Source: Uranotaenia lowii (taxonomy: Eukaryota; Arthropoda; Insecta; Diptera; Culicidae). Taken from it: a stretch of DNA of 64,000 bases. Below the pieces are notes generated by a model. It made no database searches. It was not told where the DNA came from and was given only the letters and a program-made list of their open reading frames with translations. The DNA is taken from positions 23,596,002-23,660,001 of the forward strand of contig NC_073693.1 of the NCBI RefSeq assembly GCF_029784155.1, written 5' to 3'. This document shows positions 51,436-63,892 of the stretch, piece after piece (position 1 is the first letter of the stretch; each line of letters starts with the position of its first letter). The position numbers and the translations under genes were made by a program.

Positions 51436-54400
51436 ACCATATCAAGAAAATCAAGGAAACAAAAAAAAAATCAAGAAAATTAAAAAAAATAAAGTTTATC
51501 AAGAAAAACAATAAAATCAAGCCAATCAAGAAAATCATAAAAATTAAGAAAAACAAGAAAATAAACGAAACCAACCAAATCAAGAAAATCAAGAAAATCA
51601 AAAAGGTCAAACACATTAAGAAGATAAAAAAAATTCTAATAAGTCAGGCAAATCAAGAAAATCACAAATCACAAATCAAGAAAATCAAGAAAATCAAGAA
51701 TATCAAAAAAATCAAGAAAACCAAAAAAATCAAGAAAATCAAGAAAATCAAGAAAATCAAGAAAATCAAGAAAATCAAGAAAATCAAGAAAATCAAGAAA
51801 ATCAAGAAAATCAAGAAAATCAAGAATATCGAAAATCAAGAAAATCAAGACAATCAAGAAAATCAAGTCAATAAAGTATTTCAAGAAAATCAAGAAAATC
51901 AAGAAAATCAAGCAAATCAAGAAAATCATGAAAATCATGAAAATCAAGAAAACCAAGAAAATCAAGAAAATCAAGAAAATCAAGAAAATCAAGAAAATCA
52001 AGAAAATCAAGAAAATCAAGAAAATCAAGAAAATCAAGAAAATCAAGAAAATCAAGAAAATCAAGAAAATCAAGAAAATCAAGAAAATCAAAAAAATCAA
52101 GAAAATCAAGAAAATCAGAAAAGTCAAGAAAATCATGAAAATTAAGAAAATCAAGAAAATCAAGAAAATCAAGAAAATCAAGAGAATCAAGAAAATAAAG
52201 AAAATCAAGAAAATCAAGAAAATCAATAAAATCAAGAAAATCAAGAAAATTAAGAAAGTCAAGAAAATCATGAAAATCAAGAAAATCAACGAAACCAACC
52301 AAATCACGACAATAAAGAAAGTCAAAAAAATAAGAAAATCTAATAAGTCAGGAATATCTGAAAAATCAAGAAAATTAAGAAAATCAAGAAAATCAAGAGA
52401 TTCAAGAAAATCAAGAAAATCAAGAGATTCAAGAAAATCAAGAAAATCAAGAAAATCTAGAAAACCAAGAAAATAAAGAAAATCAAGAAAATCAAGAAAA
52501 TCAAGAAAATCAAGAAAATCAAGAAAATCAAGAAAATCAAGAAAATCAAGAAAATCAAGAAAATCAAGAAAATCAAGAAAATCGAGAAATTAAAAAATAA
52601 AGAAAATCAAGAAAATCAAGAAAATCAAGAAAATCAAGAAAATCGAGAAATTAAAAAATAAAGAAAATCAAGAAAATCAAGAAAATCAAGAAAATCAAGA
52701 AAATCAAGAAAATCAAGAAAATCAAAAAAATCAAGAAAATCAAGAAAATCAAGAAAATCAAGAAAATCTAGAAAATCAAGAAAATCAAGAAAACCAAGAA
52801 AATCAAGAAAATCAAGCAAATCAAGAAAATCAAGAAAATCAAGAGAGTCAAGAAAATCAAGAAAATCAAGTTAATCAAGAAAATCAAGAAAATCAAGAAA
52901 ATCAAGAAAATCAAGAAAATCAAGAAAATCAAGAAAATCAAGAAAATCAAGAAAATCAAGAAAATCAAGAAAATCAAGAAAATCGAGAAAATCAAGAAAA
53001 TCAAGAAAATCAAGAAAATCAAGAAGATCAAGAAAATCAAGAAAATCAAGGAAATCAAGTAAAACAAGCAGATCAAAAAAATCAAGAAAATCAAGAAAAT
53101 TAAGAAAATCAAGAAAATCAAGAAAATCAAGAAAATCAAAAAAATCAAGAAAATCAAGAAAATCCAGAAAATTAAGAAAATCAAGAAAATCAAGAAAATC
53201 GAGAAAATCAAGAAAATCAAGAAAATAAAGAAAATCATGAAAATCAAGAAAATCAAGAAAATCAAGGAAATCAAGAAAACCAGGAAAATCAAGAAAATCA
53301 AGGAAATCAAGTAAATCAAGCAGATCAAGAAAATCAAGAAAATCAAGAAAATCAAGAAAATCAAGAAAATCAAGAAAATCAAGAAAATCAAGAAAATCAA
53401 GAAAATCAAGAAAATCAAGAAAATCAAGAAAATCAAGAAAATCAAGAAAATCAAGAAAATCAAGAAAATCAAGAAAATCGAGAAATTAAAAAATAAAGAA
53501 AATCAAGAAAATCAAGAAAATCAAGAAAATCGAGAAATTAAAAAATAAAGAAAATCAAGAAAATCAAGAAAATCAAGAAAATCAAGAAAATCAAGAAAAT
53601 CAAGAAAATCAAGAAAATCAAGAAAATCAAGAAAATCAAGAAAATCAAGAAAATCAAGAAAATCAAGAAAATCAAGAAAATCAAGAAAATCAAGAAAATC
53701 AAAAAAATCAAGAAAATCAAGAAAATCAAGAAAATCAAGAAAATCTAGAAAATCAAGAAAATCAAGAAAACCAAGAAAATCAAGAAAATCAAGCAAATCA
53801 AGAAAATCAAGAAAATCAAGAAAATCAAGAAAATCGAGAAAATCAAGAAAATCAAGAAAATCAAGAAAATCAAGAGAGTCAAGAAAATCAAGAAAATCAA
53901 GTTAATCAAGAAAATCAAGAAAATCAAGAAAATCAAGAAAATCAAGAAAATCAAGAAAATCAAGAAAATCGAGAAAGTCAAGAAAATCAAGAAAATCAAG
54001 AAAATCAAGAAGATCAAGAAATTCAAGAAAATCAAGGAAATCAAGTAAATCAAGCAGATCAAGAAAATCAAGAAAATCAAGAAAATTAAGAAAATCAAGA
54101 AAATCAAGAAAATCAAGAAAATCAAAAAAATCAAGAAAATCAAGAAAATCAAGAAAATCCAGAAAATTAAGAAAATCAAGAAAATCAAGAAAATCAAGAA
54201 AATCGAGAAAATCAAGAAAATCAAGAAAATAAAGAAAATCATGAAAATCAAGAAAATCAAGAAAATCAAGGAAATCAAGAAAACCAGGAAAATCAAGAAA
54301 ATCAAGGAAATCAAGTAAATCAAGCAGATCAAGAAAATCAAGAAAATCAAGAAAATTAAGAAAATCAAGAAAATCAAGAAAATCAAGAAAATCAAGAAAA

Positions 54401-55325
54401 TCAAGAATATCAAGAAAATCAAGAAAATCAAGGAATAAAGAAAATAAAGAAAATCAAGAAAATCAAGAAAATCAAGAAAATCAAGAAAATCAAGAAAATC
54501 AAAAAAATCAAGAAAATCAAGAATATCAAGGAAATCAAGAAAACCAAGAAAATCAAGAAAATCAAGGAAATCAAGTAAATCAAGCAGATCAAGAAAATCA
54601 AGAAAATCAAGAAAATCAAGAAAATCAAGAAAATCAAGAAAATCAAGAAAATCAAGAAAATCAAGAAAATCAAGAAAATCAAGAAAATCAAGAAAATCAA
54701 GAAAATCAAGAAAATCAAGAAAATCAAGAAAATCAAGAAAATCAAGAAAATCAAGAAAATCGAGAAAATCAAGAAAATCAAGAAGATCAAGAAATTCAAG
54801 AAAATCAAGGAAATCAAGTAAATCAAGCAGGACAAGAAAATCAAGAAATTCAAGAAAATTAAGAAAATCAAGAAAATCAAGAAAATCAAGAAAATCAAGA
54901 ATATCAAGAAAATCAAGAAAATCAAGAAAATCAAGAAAAAAATAAAAATCAAGAAAATCAGGAAAATCAAGAAAATATAGAAAATATAGAAAATATAGAA
55001 AATCAAGAAAATCAAGAAAATCAAGAAAATCAAGAAAATCAAGAAAATCAAGAAAATCAAGAAAATTAAGAAAATCAAGAAAATCAAGAAAATCAAGAAA
55101 ATCAAGAAAATCAAGAAAATCAAGAAAATCAAGAAAATCAAGAAAATCAAGAAAATCAAGAAAATCAAGAAAATCAAGAAAATCAAGAAAATCAAGAAAA
55201 TCAAGAAAATCAAGAAAATCAAGAAAATCAAGAATATCAAGAAAATCAAAATAAAAATCAAGAAAATGAAGAAAAATATTATAATCTAAAAAATCAAGAA
55301 AATCAAGAAAATCGAGAAATCAAAA
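51436..55325. repeat. 9-bp tandem array E, unit AATCAAGAA, with higher-order repeats
   Basis: Same unit and orientation as array A. Diagnostic variant blocks recur. AAGTAAATCAAGCAGATC-type blocks occur near 53060, 53310, 54045, 54315, 54575 and 54820. A GAGAGTC...GTTAATC block occurs at 52841 and 53872. A CGAGAAATTAAAAAATAAAG block occurs four times between 52580 and 53550. These define nested duplications of about 250-270 bp and about 1 kb. All ORFs here are artefacts. Confidence 0.95.
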
Positions 55326-55489
55326 AATTAATAGGTACTTGCTGATCGAAAATATTAAAAGGATATGTAAAAATCATGAAAGTTTCATAAAAAATTAAGA
55401 AAATTAAGATTATGGATCTGCCGCAAGGATTTTCCTTTTAATCTGCTTGCACCTAAAATTTACATACAACCCGTGGTCAAGATCATCCA
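55326..55489. other. AT-rich transition
   Basis: Short non-repetitive edge of array E. Confidence 0.5.
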
Positions 55490-57360
55490 GTTTTTTTTTT
55501 CTTTTCACAACTACTCAAAGAAACGACAAGACTAGCACTAGCTAGCAATCTCTCGGCAATAAGGAAGGAAGCGGTTTTCTAGCAGTCAATGCCACTGCTG
55601 TGCTGTGCACTAAGCTGTGCTGCCTTGTTTCGATCCGATCGTCGCTCCGATGGCTAGGAAAGATTAGAAGCGCCTATAGAGCTTAGACGATGCGACGCGT
55701 AGTGACGGATTGCATCGTTGACAGCCGGCCGAGATACGCACAGCGCGTCACAGACAGAGTTCAAAACCTGCACCTGCAACGTTTGCGCGCGCAAGCATAC
55801 ATACGTTCATGGGTATGTTTTATGCACCAAGTGCATGTTTAGATGTAACAAACGGCGAAAGAAAAAGCACAAGTGCATTAGCCTCTGGCCGGATGGATGG
55901 CGATTAAATTCACTTTCTTTTGAGTTTAGTTTTGCAATTGCTGCAATCGTGTGTGGGTTCCAACTTCCAAACTGCAACCAGAGGCAATGCGCTTTGATGC
56001 ACCCTGGCTGGCTGAAGTCTGAAGCCTGAAGCCGGCGAGCATAAAATAATGTCTGTCTTGGGTCTGCCTGTCAGTGAAAGTGATTTGATGAATGCTGCCA
56101 CTATTTACTGGCTGGCATCAGCAAAGTTTTGCTTGTTTGTAAGACACATTTGGCTCGATTAGATCAGCCATATGGATGGATACGTTTGGCTTGAATCTTG
56201 TGTGAATGGACTTTGGACAATGCTGGAATGGAGCTTTGATGGAGATAAAATACCATTGATGGACTGTTGTTAAAGTTTAATTGGATATGAAATGAACTAA
56301 TTAACGTTAGTTTGAAGAAATGTTCAATGGAGAATAGATATTTTACTGAGTAAACAGGTACTCTATAGTTTTATTTCTCCTGAGTTTTCCCTGTGAATCT
56401 CGTAATTCTTTTGCCTGATATCATTTAAAAAACATATCTTAATTTTTAATATAGTTTTTAAGATTTTTAGCTCTTTGTAACCTCGTTTTCTGAATTCATT
56501 CTCAAGTTCTTTTTGATTTGGATTGTGTTTTATCAAATTTTCAATCTAAAGTTTCATTATTTGAACATCAAATCTAATCAATTTTGTTCTCTTGCTGGTT
56601 TGCACATTCAAATGATTACAGCTTAGACGTGCTTCCTAACTATTTTGGGTTAATTTTCCCACCATTTCCTAAGCCTGATAAGCACCACATGTCACAGCAC
56701 GATTTCCATCCCATTTTCAGTGTTTCTTCATCTTCCCACATGTTGTCGTCAGCCAGTAGATGCTGGAAAAAAGCTCAAAGAAGTCAACAAACTTGGCCTC
56801 TCACCGCACTCCACCACACTTTGAGATGCTGCCCTTTTATTGCGCTACTTTTCCCCGTCTTTGGGTCTCCTCGCCGTCATCGTTATTTTTCTTTCTTTCC
56901 ACAGTTTTCAATGGCTTGGCCCCTTCAAGGGAAGGATGATGGCCCTTACGGAATTTCACTCACTCTCAAACAAACCAAGAGGAAAGAAATGAATTTTTGC
57001 TGAGCTTGGCACATACCCAATGCCAATGCACTTCAGATTCAGCTCAGCATCCCATCCACTTTTAAGTTGCGGGGATCACACTCTCATGCATGCACGATAT
57101 TGGCTTCGGAATGTTGCAATTTATGTCCCGATAACATCTCCTCGCATCGTCATGTGGTGTGATGTGTGAGGGAAATGATGTGTGAATGGGTGGGTAACTT
57201 CTTTATTTTTTTGTTGCCCCAAGTGGAACGAAAGCATCTCCTCTCGCGGGATGAATAGTCAAAATGTGCTTGTAGAGAAAAACTTGAAACTATTTGTAGC
57301 GCCAGAAGGAAACCAATCAGATCAACCACTTGTCGAGGAGTATCGCAATCATTTGTTTTT
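55490..57360. other. GC-richer island, putative regulatory or exonic DNA
   Basis: Unique DNA with CG-rich words (GATGCGACGCGTAGTGACGG near 55690) and two ORFs of 103 codons (55718-56029, +) and 139 codons (56584-57003, +). Neither matches a family I recognise. Both are within chance expectation for the local composition. It may hold promoter or UTR sequence of a neighbouring gene. Confidence 0.25.
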
Positions 57361-57775
57361 TTTTTTTTGGAGTTGAAAAAAAAAACAAGTTTTTGTGTAA
57401 TGTTTTCACAACAGTTTGAAGTCTGATATTTTAAGCTTTTTTTTATTGAAAATTTCTATTCAAGTAAAGTTGAAATTTTCTACACAGCACAACAAAATGC
57501 TAAATTGGATTTCGAAATGTGTTGTACACAATGTGAAATTCAATTATTCAAGTACGAATTCATACAACTTTTTTTCACTTTTGACGGATGAAAAAATGTT
57601 AAACTGAATCTTAATTCCAGACCAACAATCTTAGTGTTTGGAAAATTGAATAGTTGCATAACTAAAATAATTTGCTCAAAGAATTTCTATGCTCGAGATT
57701 TTCGAAATCCATAAGTTTCAAAAACGATTAAAAAACAAAAATCGCCTCAGGAGCCAGAAGTCAGTTTTTTAATAT

Positions 57776-60700
57776 TTTTAATTCACAATTTTTACAATTT
57801 TGACAATTTTGACAATTTTTACAATTTGACAATTTTGACAATTTTGATAATTTGTTAGTTGCTAGAACTGTCATAATTGACAAAATTGACAAAATTGACG
57901 AAATTGACCAAATTGACAAAATTGACAAAATTGAAAAAATTGACAAAATTGACAAAATTGACAAAATTGACAAAATTGACAAAATTGACAAAATTGACAA
58001 AATTGACAAAATTGACAAAATTGACAAAATTGACAAAATTGACAAAATTGACAAAATTGACAAAATTGACAAAATTGACAAAATTGACAAAATTGACAAA
58101 ATTGACAAAATTGACAAAATTGACAAAATTGACAAAATTGACAAAATTGACAAAATTTACAAAATTGACAAAATTGACAAAATTTACAAAATTGACAAAA
58201 TTGACAAAATTGACAAAATTGTCAAAATTGACAAAATTGACAAAATTAACAAAATTAACAAAATTGACAAAATTGACAAAATTGACAAAATTGACAAAAT
58301 TGACAAAATCGACAAAATTGACAAAATTAACAAAATTGGCAAAATTGAAAAAATTGACAAAATTGACAAAATTGACAAAATTGACAAAATTGACAAAATT
58401 GACAAAATTGACAAAATTGACAAAATTGACAAAATTGACAAAATTGACAAAATTGACAAAATTGACAAAATTGACAAAATTAACAAAATTGACAAAATTG
58501 ACAAAATTGACAAAATTGACAAAATTGACAAAATTGACAAAATTGACAAAATTAACAAAATTGACAGAATTGACAAAATTGACAAAATTGACAAAATTGA
58601 CAAAATTGCAGAAATTGACAAAATTGACAAAATTGACAAAATTGACAAAATTGACAAAATTGACAAAATTGACAAAATTGACAAAATTGACAAAATTGAC
58701 AAAATTGACAAAATTGACAAAATTGGCAAAATTGACAAAATTGACAAAATTGACAAAATTGACAAAATTGACAAAATTGACAAAATTGACAAAATTGACA
58801 AAATTGACAAAATTGACAAAATTGACAAAATTGACAAAATTGACAAAATTGATAAAATTTACGAAATTGAAAAAATTTACTAAATTGTCAAAATTGACAA
58901 AATTGACAAAATTGGCAAAATTGACAAAATTGACAAAATTGACAAAATTGACAAAATTGACAAAATTGACAAAATTGACAAAATTGACAAAATTGACAAA
59001 ATTGACAAAATTGACAAAATTGACAAAATTGACAAAATTGACAAAATTGACAAAATTGACAAAATTGACAAAATTGACAAAATTGACAAAATTGACAAAA
59101 TTGACAAAATTGACAAAATTGACAAAATTGACAAAATTGACAAAATTGACAAAATTGACAAAATTGACAAAATTGACAAAATTGACAAAATTGACAAAAT
59201 TGACAAAATTGACAAAATTGACAAAATTGACAAAATTGACAAAATTGACAAAATTGACAAAATTGACAAAATTGACAAAATTGACAAAATTGACAAAATT
59301 GACAAAATTGACAAAATTGACAAAATTGACAAAATTGACAAAATTGACAAAATTGACAAAATTGACAAAATTGACAAAATTGATAAAATTGACAAAATTG
59401 ATAAAATTGACAAAATTGACAAAAATGACAAAATTGACAAAATTGACAGAATTGACAAAATTGACAAAATTTACGAAATTGAAAAAATTTACTAAATTGT
59501 CAAAATTGACAAAATTGACAAAATTGACAAAATTGACAAAATTGACAAAATTGACAAAATTGACAAAATTAACAAAATTGACAAAATTGACAAAATTGAC
59601 AAAATTGACAAAATTGACAAAATTGACAAAATTGACAAAATTGACAAAATTGACAAAATTGACAAAATTGACAAAATTGACAAAATTGACAAAATTGACA
59701 AAATTGATAAAATTGACGAAATTGACAAAATTGACAAAATTGACAAAATTGACAAAATTGACAAAATTGATAAAATTGACAAAATTGATAAAATTGATAA
59801 AATTGACAAAATTGACAAAAATGACAAAATTGACAAAATTGACATAATTGACAAAATTGACAAAATTGACAAAATTGACAAAATTTACAAAATTAACGAA
59901 ATTGAAAAAATTGACAAAATTGACAAAATTGACAAAATTGACAAAATTGACAATTGTCAAAATTGACAAAATTGACAGAATTGACAAAATTGACAAAATT
60001 GACAAAATTGACAAAATTGACAAAATTGACAAAATTGACAAAATTGACAAAATTGACAAAATTGACAAAATTGACAAAATTGACAAAATTGACAAAATTG
60101 ACAAAATTGACAAAATTGACAAAATTGACAAAATTGACAAAATTGACAAAATTGACAAAATTGACAAAATTGACAAAATTGACAAAATTGACAAAATTGA
60201 CAAAATTGACAAAATTGACAAAATTGAAAAAATTGAAAAAATTGAAAAAATTGACAAAATTGACAAAAATGACAAAATTGACAAAATTGACAAAATTGAC
60301 AAAATTGACAAAATTGACAAAATTGACAAAATTGACAAAATTGACAAAATTGACAAAATTGACAAAATTGACAAAATTGACAAAATTGACAAAATTGACA
60401 AAATTGACATAATTGACAAAATTGACAAAATTTTCGAAATTGACTAAATTGTCAAAATTGACAAAATTGACAAAATTGACAAAATTGACAAAATTGACAA
60501 AATTGACAAAATTGACAAAATTAACAAAATTGACAAAATCGACAAAATTGACAAAATTGACAAAATTGACAAAATTGACAAAATTGACAAAATTGACAAA
60601 ATTGACAAAATTGACAAAATTGACAAAATTGACAAAATTGACAAAATTGACAAAATTGACAAAAATGACAAAATTGACAAAATTGACAAAATTGACAAAA

Positions 60701-61370
60701 TTGACAAAATTGACAAAATTGACAAAATTGACAAAATTGACAAAATTGACAAAATTGACAAAATTGACAAAATTGACAAAATTGACAAAATTGACAAAAT
60801 TGACAAAATTGTCAAAATTGTCAAAATTGTCAAAATTGTCAAAATTGTCAAAATTGTCAAAATTGTCAAAATTGTCAAAATTGTCAAAATTGTCAAAATT
60901 GTCAAAATTGTCAAAACTGTCAAAATTGTCAAAATTGTCAAAATTGTCAAAATTGTCAAAATTGTCAAAATTGTCAAAATTGTCAAAATTGTCAAAATTG
61001 TCAAAATTGTCAAAATTGTCAAAATTGTCAAAATTATCAAAATTGTCAAAATTGTCAAAATTGTCAAAATTGTCAAAATTGTCAAAATTGTCAAAATTGT
61101 CAAAATTGTCAAAATTTTCAAAATTTCCAAAATTGTCAAAATTGTCAAAGTTGTCAAAATTGTCAAAATTGTCAAAATTGTCAAATTTGTCTAAATCGTC
61201 AAAATTGTCAAAATTGTCAAAATTTTCAAATTTATCGAAACTGTCGAAGTTATCAAAATTTTTCAATATTTTCATTTTGGATAATTGATTAATTTTATTA
61301 ATTTTGTAATTTTGTCAATTTTGTAATTTTTGTCAATGTTGTCAACTTTGTCAATTTTCTTAAAATTGTA
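57776..61370. repeat. 9-bp tandem array G, AAAATTGAC then AAAATTGTC
   Basis: The array opens with inverted units (ACAATTTTG, about 57787-57850). It then reverses through a 25-bp spacer into AAAATTGAC units from about 57870 to 60810, switches at 60811 to about 50 units of AAAATTGTC, and ends in inverted and degenerate units to about 61370. A boundary block TTTACGAAATTG(A)AAAAATTTAC recurs at 58861 and 59473, 612 bp (68 units) apart. The TKL, IDK, NFV, SIL and DNF repeat ORFs of up to 857 codons are artefacts. Confidence 0.95.
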
Positions 61371-61690
61371 ATTTTTTTTGTCCAAATCCTTTTAAAAGTT
61401 GGTGAAAACGTGTTTTACTTGTTTAATTGTCAAATTACCAGCTATAAAATGGCTGATGGTTTTTTGACATTCCACCAAATTACAATTTTCCGGACTAACT
61501 AGCTGCTAGAGGAAACTGTCACTGGTGCTGTGCAGGCTCAGTGATATGATTAATTGTCCAAACGGCACCGCGCCTGTGCCACTCGCTATCGATAATGATC
61601 ATTAGGGAACATCCATAAATGACGTAGCTTTTTTTACGAGTTTTTATGCCCCCCCCTCCCCCCTCGTGGCATTTCGTCACAAAGTCATAG
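61371..61690. other. unique spacer, copy 1, ending in a dispersed-element end
   Basis: About 320 bp between the two array blocks, with no ORF. From 61605 it matches a dispersed-element end beginning GGGAACATCCATAAATGACG, followed by C-rich runs, cut off at the duplication junction. Confidence 0.6.
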
Positions 61691-63115
61691 TCATTGACAA
61701 AATTGACAAAATTGACAAAATTGACAAAATTGACAAAATTGACAAAATTGAAAAAATTGAAAAAATTGACAAAATTGACAAAAATGACAAAATTGACAAA
61801 ATTGACAAAATTGACAAAATTGACAAAATTGACAAAATTGACAAAATTGACAAAATTGACAAAATTGACAAAATTGACAAAATTGACATAATTGACAAAA
61901 TTGACAAAATTTACGAAATTGACTAAATTGTCAAAATTGACAAAATTGACAAAATTGACAAAATTGACAAAATTGACAAACATGACAAAATTGACAAAAT
62001 TGACAAAATTGACAAAATTGACAAAATTGACAAAATTGACAAAATTGACAAAATTGACAAAATTGACAAAATTGACAAAATTGACAAAATTGACAAAATT
62101 GACAAAATTGACAAAATTGACAAAATTGACAAAATTGACAAAATTGAAAAAATTGAAAAACTTGACAAAATTGACAAAAATGACAAAATTGACAAAATTG
62201 ACAAAATTGACAAAATTGAAAAAATTGACAAAATTGACAAAAATGACAAAATTGACAAAATTGACAAAATTGACAAAATTGACAAAATTGACAAAATTAA
62301 CAAAATTGACAAAATCGACAAAATTGACAAAATTGACAAAATTGACAAAATTGACAAAATTGACAAAATTGACAAAATTGACAAAATTGACAAAATTGAC
62401 AAAATTGACAAAATTGACAAAAATGACAAAATTGACAAAATTGACAAAATTGACAAAATTGACAAAATTGACAAAATTGACAAAATTGACAAAATTGACA
62501 AAATTGACAAAATTGACAAAATTGACAAAATTGACAAAATTGACAAAATTGACAAAATTGACAAAATTGACAAAATTGACAAAATTGACAAACATGACAA
62601 AATTGTCAAAATTGTCAAAATTGTCAAAATTGTCAAAATTGTCAAAATTGTCAAAATTGTCAAAATTGTCAAAATTGTCAAAATTGTCAAAATTGTCAAA
62701 ATTGTCAAAATTGTCAAAATTGTCAAAATTGTCAAAATTGTCAAAATTGTCAAAATTGTCAAAATTGTCAAAATTGTCAAAATTATCAAAATTGTCAAAA
62801 TTGTCAAAATTGTCAAAATTGTCAAAATTGTCAAAATTGTCAAAATTGTCAAAATTGTCAAAATTTTCAAAATTTTCAAAATTGTCAAAATTGTCAAAGT
62901 TGTCAAAATTGTCAAAATTGTCAAATTTGTCTAAATCGTCAAAATTGTCAAAATTGTCAAAATTTTCAAATTTATCGAAACTGTCGAAGTTATCAAAATT
63001 TTTCAATATTTTCATTTTGGATAATTGATTAATTTTATTAATTTTGTAATTTTGTCAATTTTGTAATTTTTGTCAATGTTGTCAACTTTGTCAATTTTCT
63101 TAAAATTGTAATTTT
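61691..63115. repeat. 9-bp tandem array G, duplicated copy
   Basis: Copy 2 of the end of array G. AAAATTGAC units run to about 62604, then about 44 AAAATTGTC units to 63000, then inverted/degenerate units to about 63115. Between the GACTAAATTG marker (61921) and the switch (62605) there are 684 bp (76 units), against 369 bp (41 units) in copy 1. Confidence 0.95.
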
Positions 63116-63480
63116 TTTTGTCCAAATCCTTTTAAAAGTTGGTGAAAACGTGTTTTACTTGTTTAATTGTCAAATTACCAGCTATAAAATGGCTGATGGT
63201 TTTTTGACATTCCACCAAATTACAATTTTCCGGACTAACTAGCTGCTAGAGGAAACTGTCACTGGTGCTGTGCAGGCTCAGTGATATGATTAATTGTCCA
63301 AACGGCACCGCGCCTGTGCCACTCGCTATCGATAATGATCATTAGGGAACATCCATAAATGACGTAGCTTTTTTACGAGTTTTTATGCCCCCCCTCCCCC
63401 CTCGTAGCATTTCGTCACAAAGTCATAGACCCCCCCTAGATAATAACGTAGCTTTAATAACCCCCCTCCCCCCCACCATT
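63116..63480. mobile_element. unique spacer, copy 2, with C-rich dispersed-element end
   Basis: Copy of 61371-61690, then continuing past the copy-1 truncation into further C-rich runs and a second ATAACGTAGC motif (63440-63450). The ATCCATAAATGACG word plus repeated CCCCCCTCCCCC runs recall a class of transposon ends often seen in insect genomes. Family and limits are not determined. Confidence 0.4.
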
Positions 63481-63644
63481 TTTAAAAATTGTTTTTTAAA
63501 TTTTTACTTTTATTATCAGCAATTTACAAGAATAATACAAAAAATAACAAAAAAGGGAAAGAAGTTATAAATGGAAATATATAGCATATCAATCAGTCAA
63601 AAAAATCAAGCTACCTTTCAACAAACAGGATAGCTAGTAAGTAT

Positions 63645-63892
63645 TCAATAAGTTGCGTCGGTCCAAATTATCTCCATTCGGGATTCCAATGAAATCGTTG
63701 GGCAGCTTTCCTCCATCGTCTGTTCGGCTGGAATAATTGCATCTGCGATGTCAGCTGCCTCCACTCACTCTCTATCGTCCTCCGGAGTGATGACCAGCAC
63801 TTCGTGTCCTCTTTTGCCTACAATTCGCTTTGGACGAATCTTTCTATCCGAGACTGGGGCCTTGTGAGTTTTGCTATGCTCCTTTTGGAGAA
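63645..63892 (-). pseudogene. broken coding-like fragment, transposase-tail-like
   Basis: On the minus strand one frame reads about 82 codons with a single internal TGA (about 63757-63759) to a TGA at 63645-63647. The first part is basic and Lys/Arg-rich (RKIRPKRIVGKRG, then EVLVITPEDD); the second is acidic (VEAADIADAIIPAEQTMEE). A basic block followed by a TPE motif recalls the region after the DDE domain in pogo/CENP-B-type transposases, but this is a weak resemblance. There is no ATG, and an in-frame TAA lies just upstream. It is most likely a decayed transposon fragment. Confidence 0.4.

Larger units (their letters stand above)
59951..63430. repeat. tandem segmental duplication, about 1.74 kb
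   Basis: Unique DNA at 61261-61690 reappears at 63001-63428, nearly identical, 1,740 bp downstream, together with the preceding AAAATTGTC and AAAATTGAC tracts. The second copy starts at 61691, directly after TCATAG of the truncated transposon-end-like sequence. The copies differ mainly in 9-mer copy number and in T/C homopolymers. The left limit of copy 1 within the array is approximate. Confidence 0.85.

Noticed and set aside
55718..57003. 103- and 139-codon ORFs in the GC-richer island
   Set aside because: No family resemblance and no splice or start context; the length is within chance for the composition.
57855..60428. 857-codon minus-strand ORF of SIL/NFV repeats
   Set aside because: It lies wholly in the 9-bp AAAATTGAC array; the frame is open only because the unit contains no stop in that phase.
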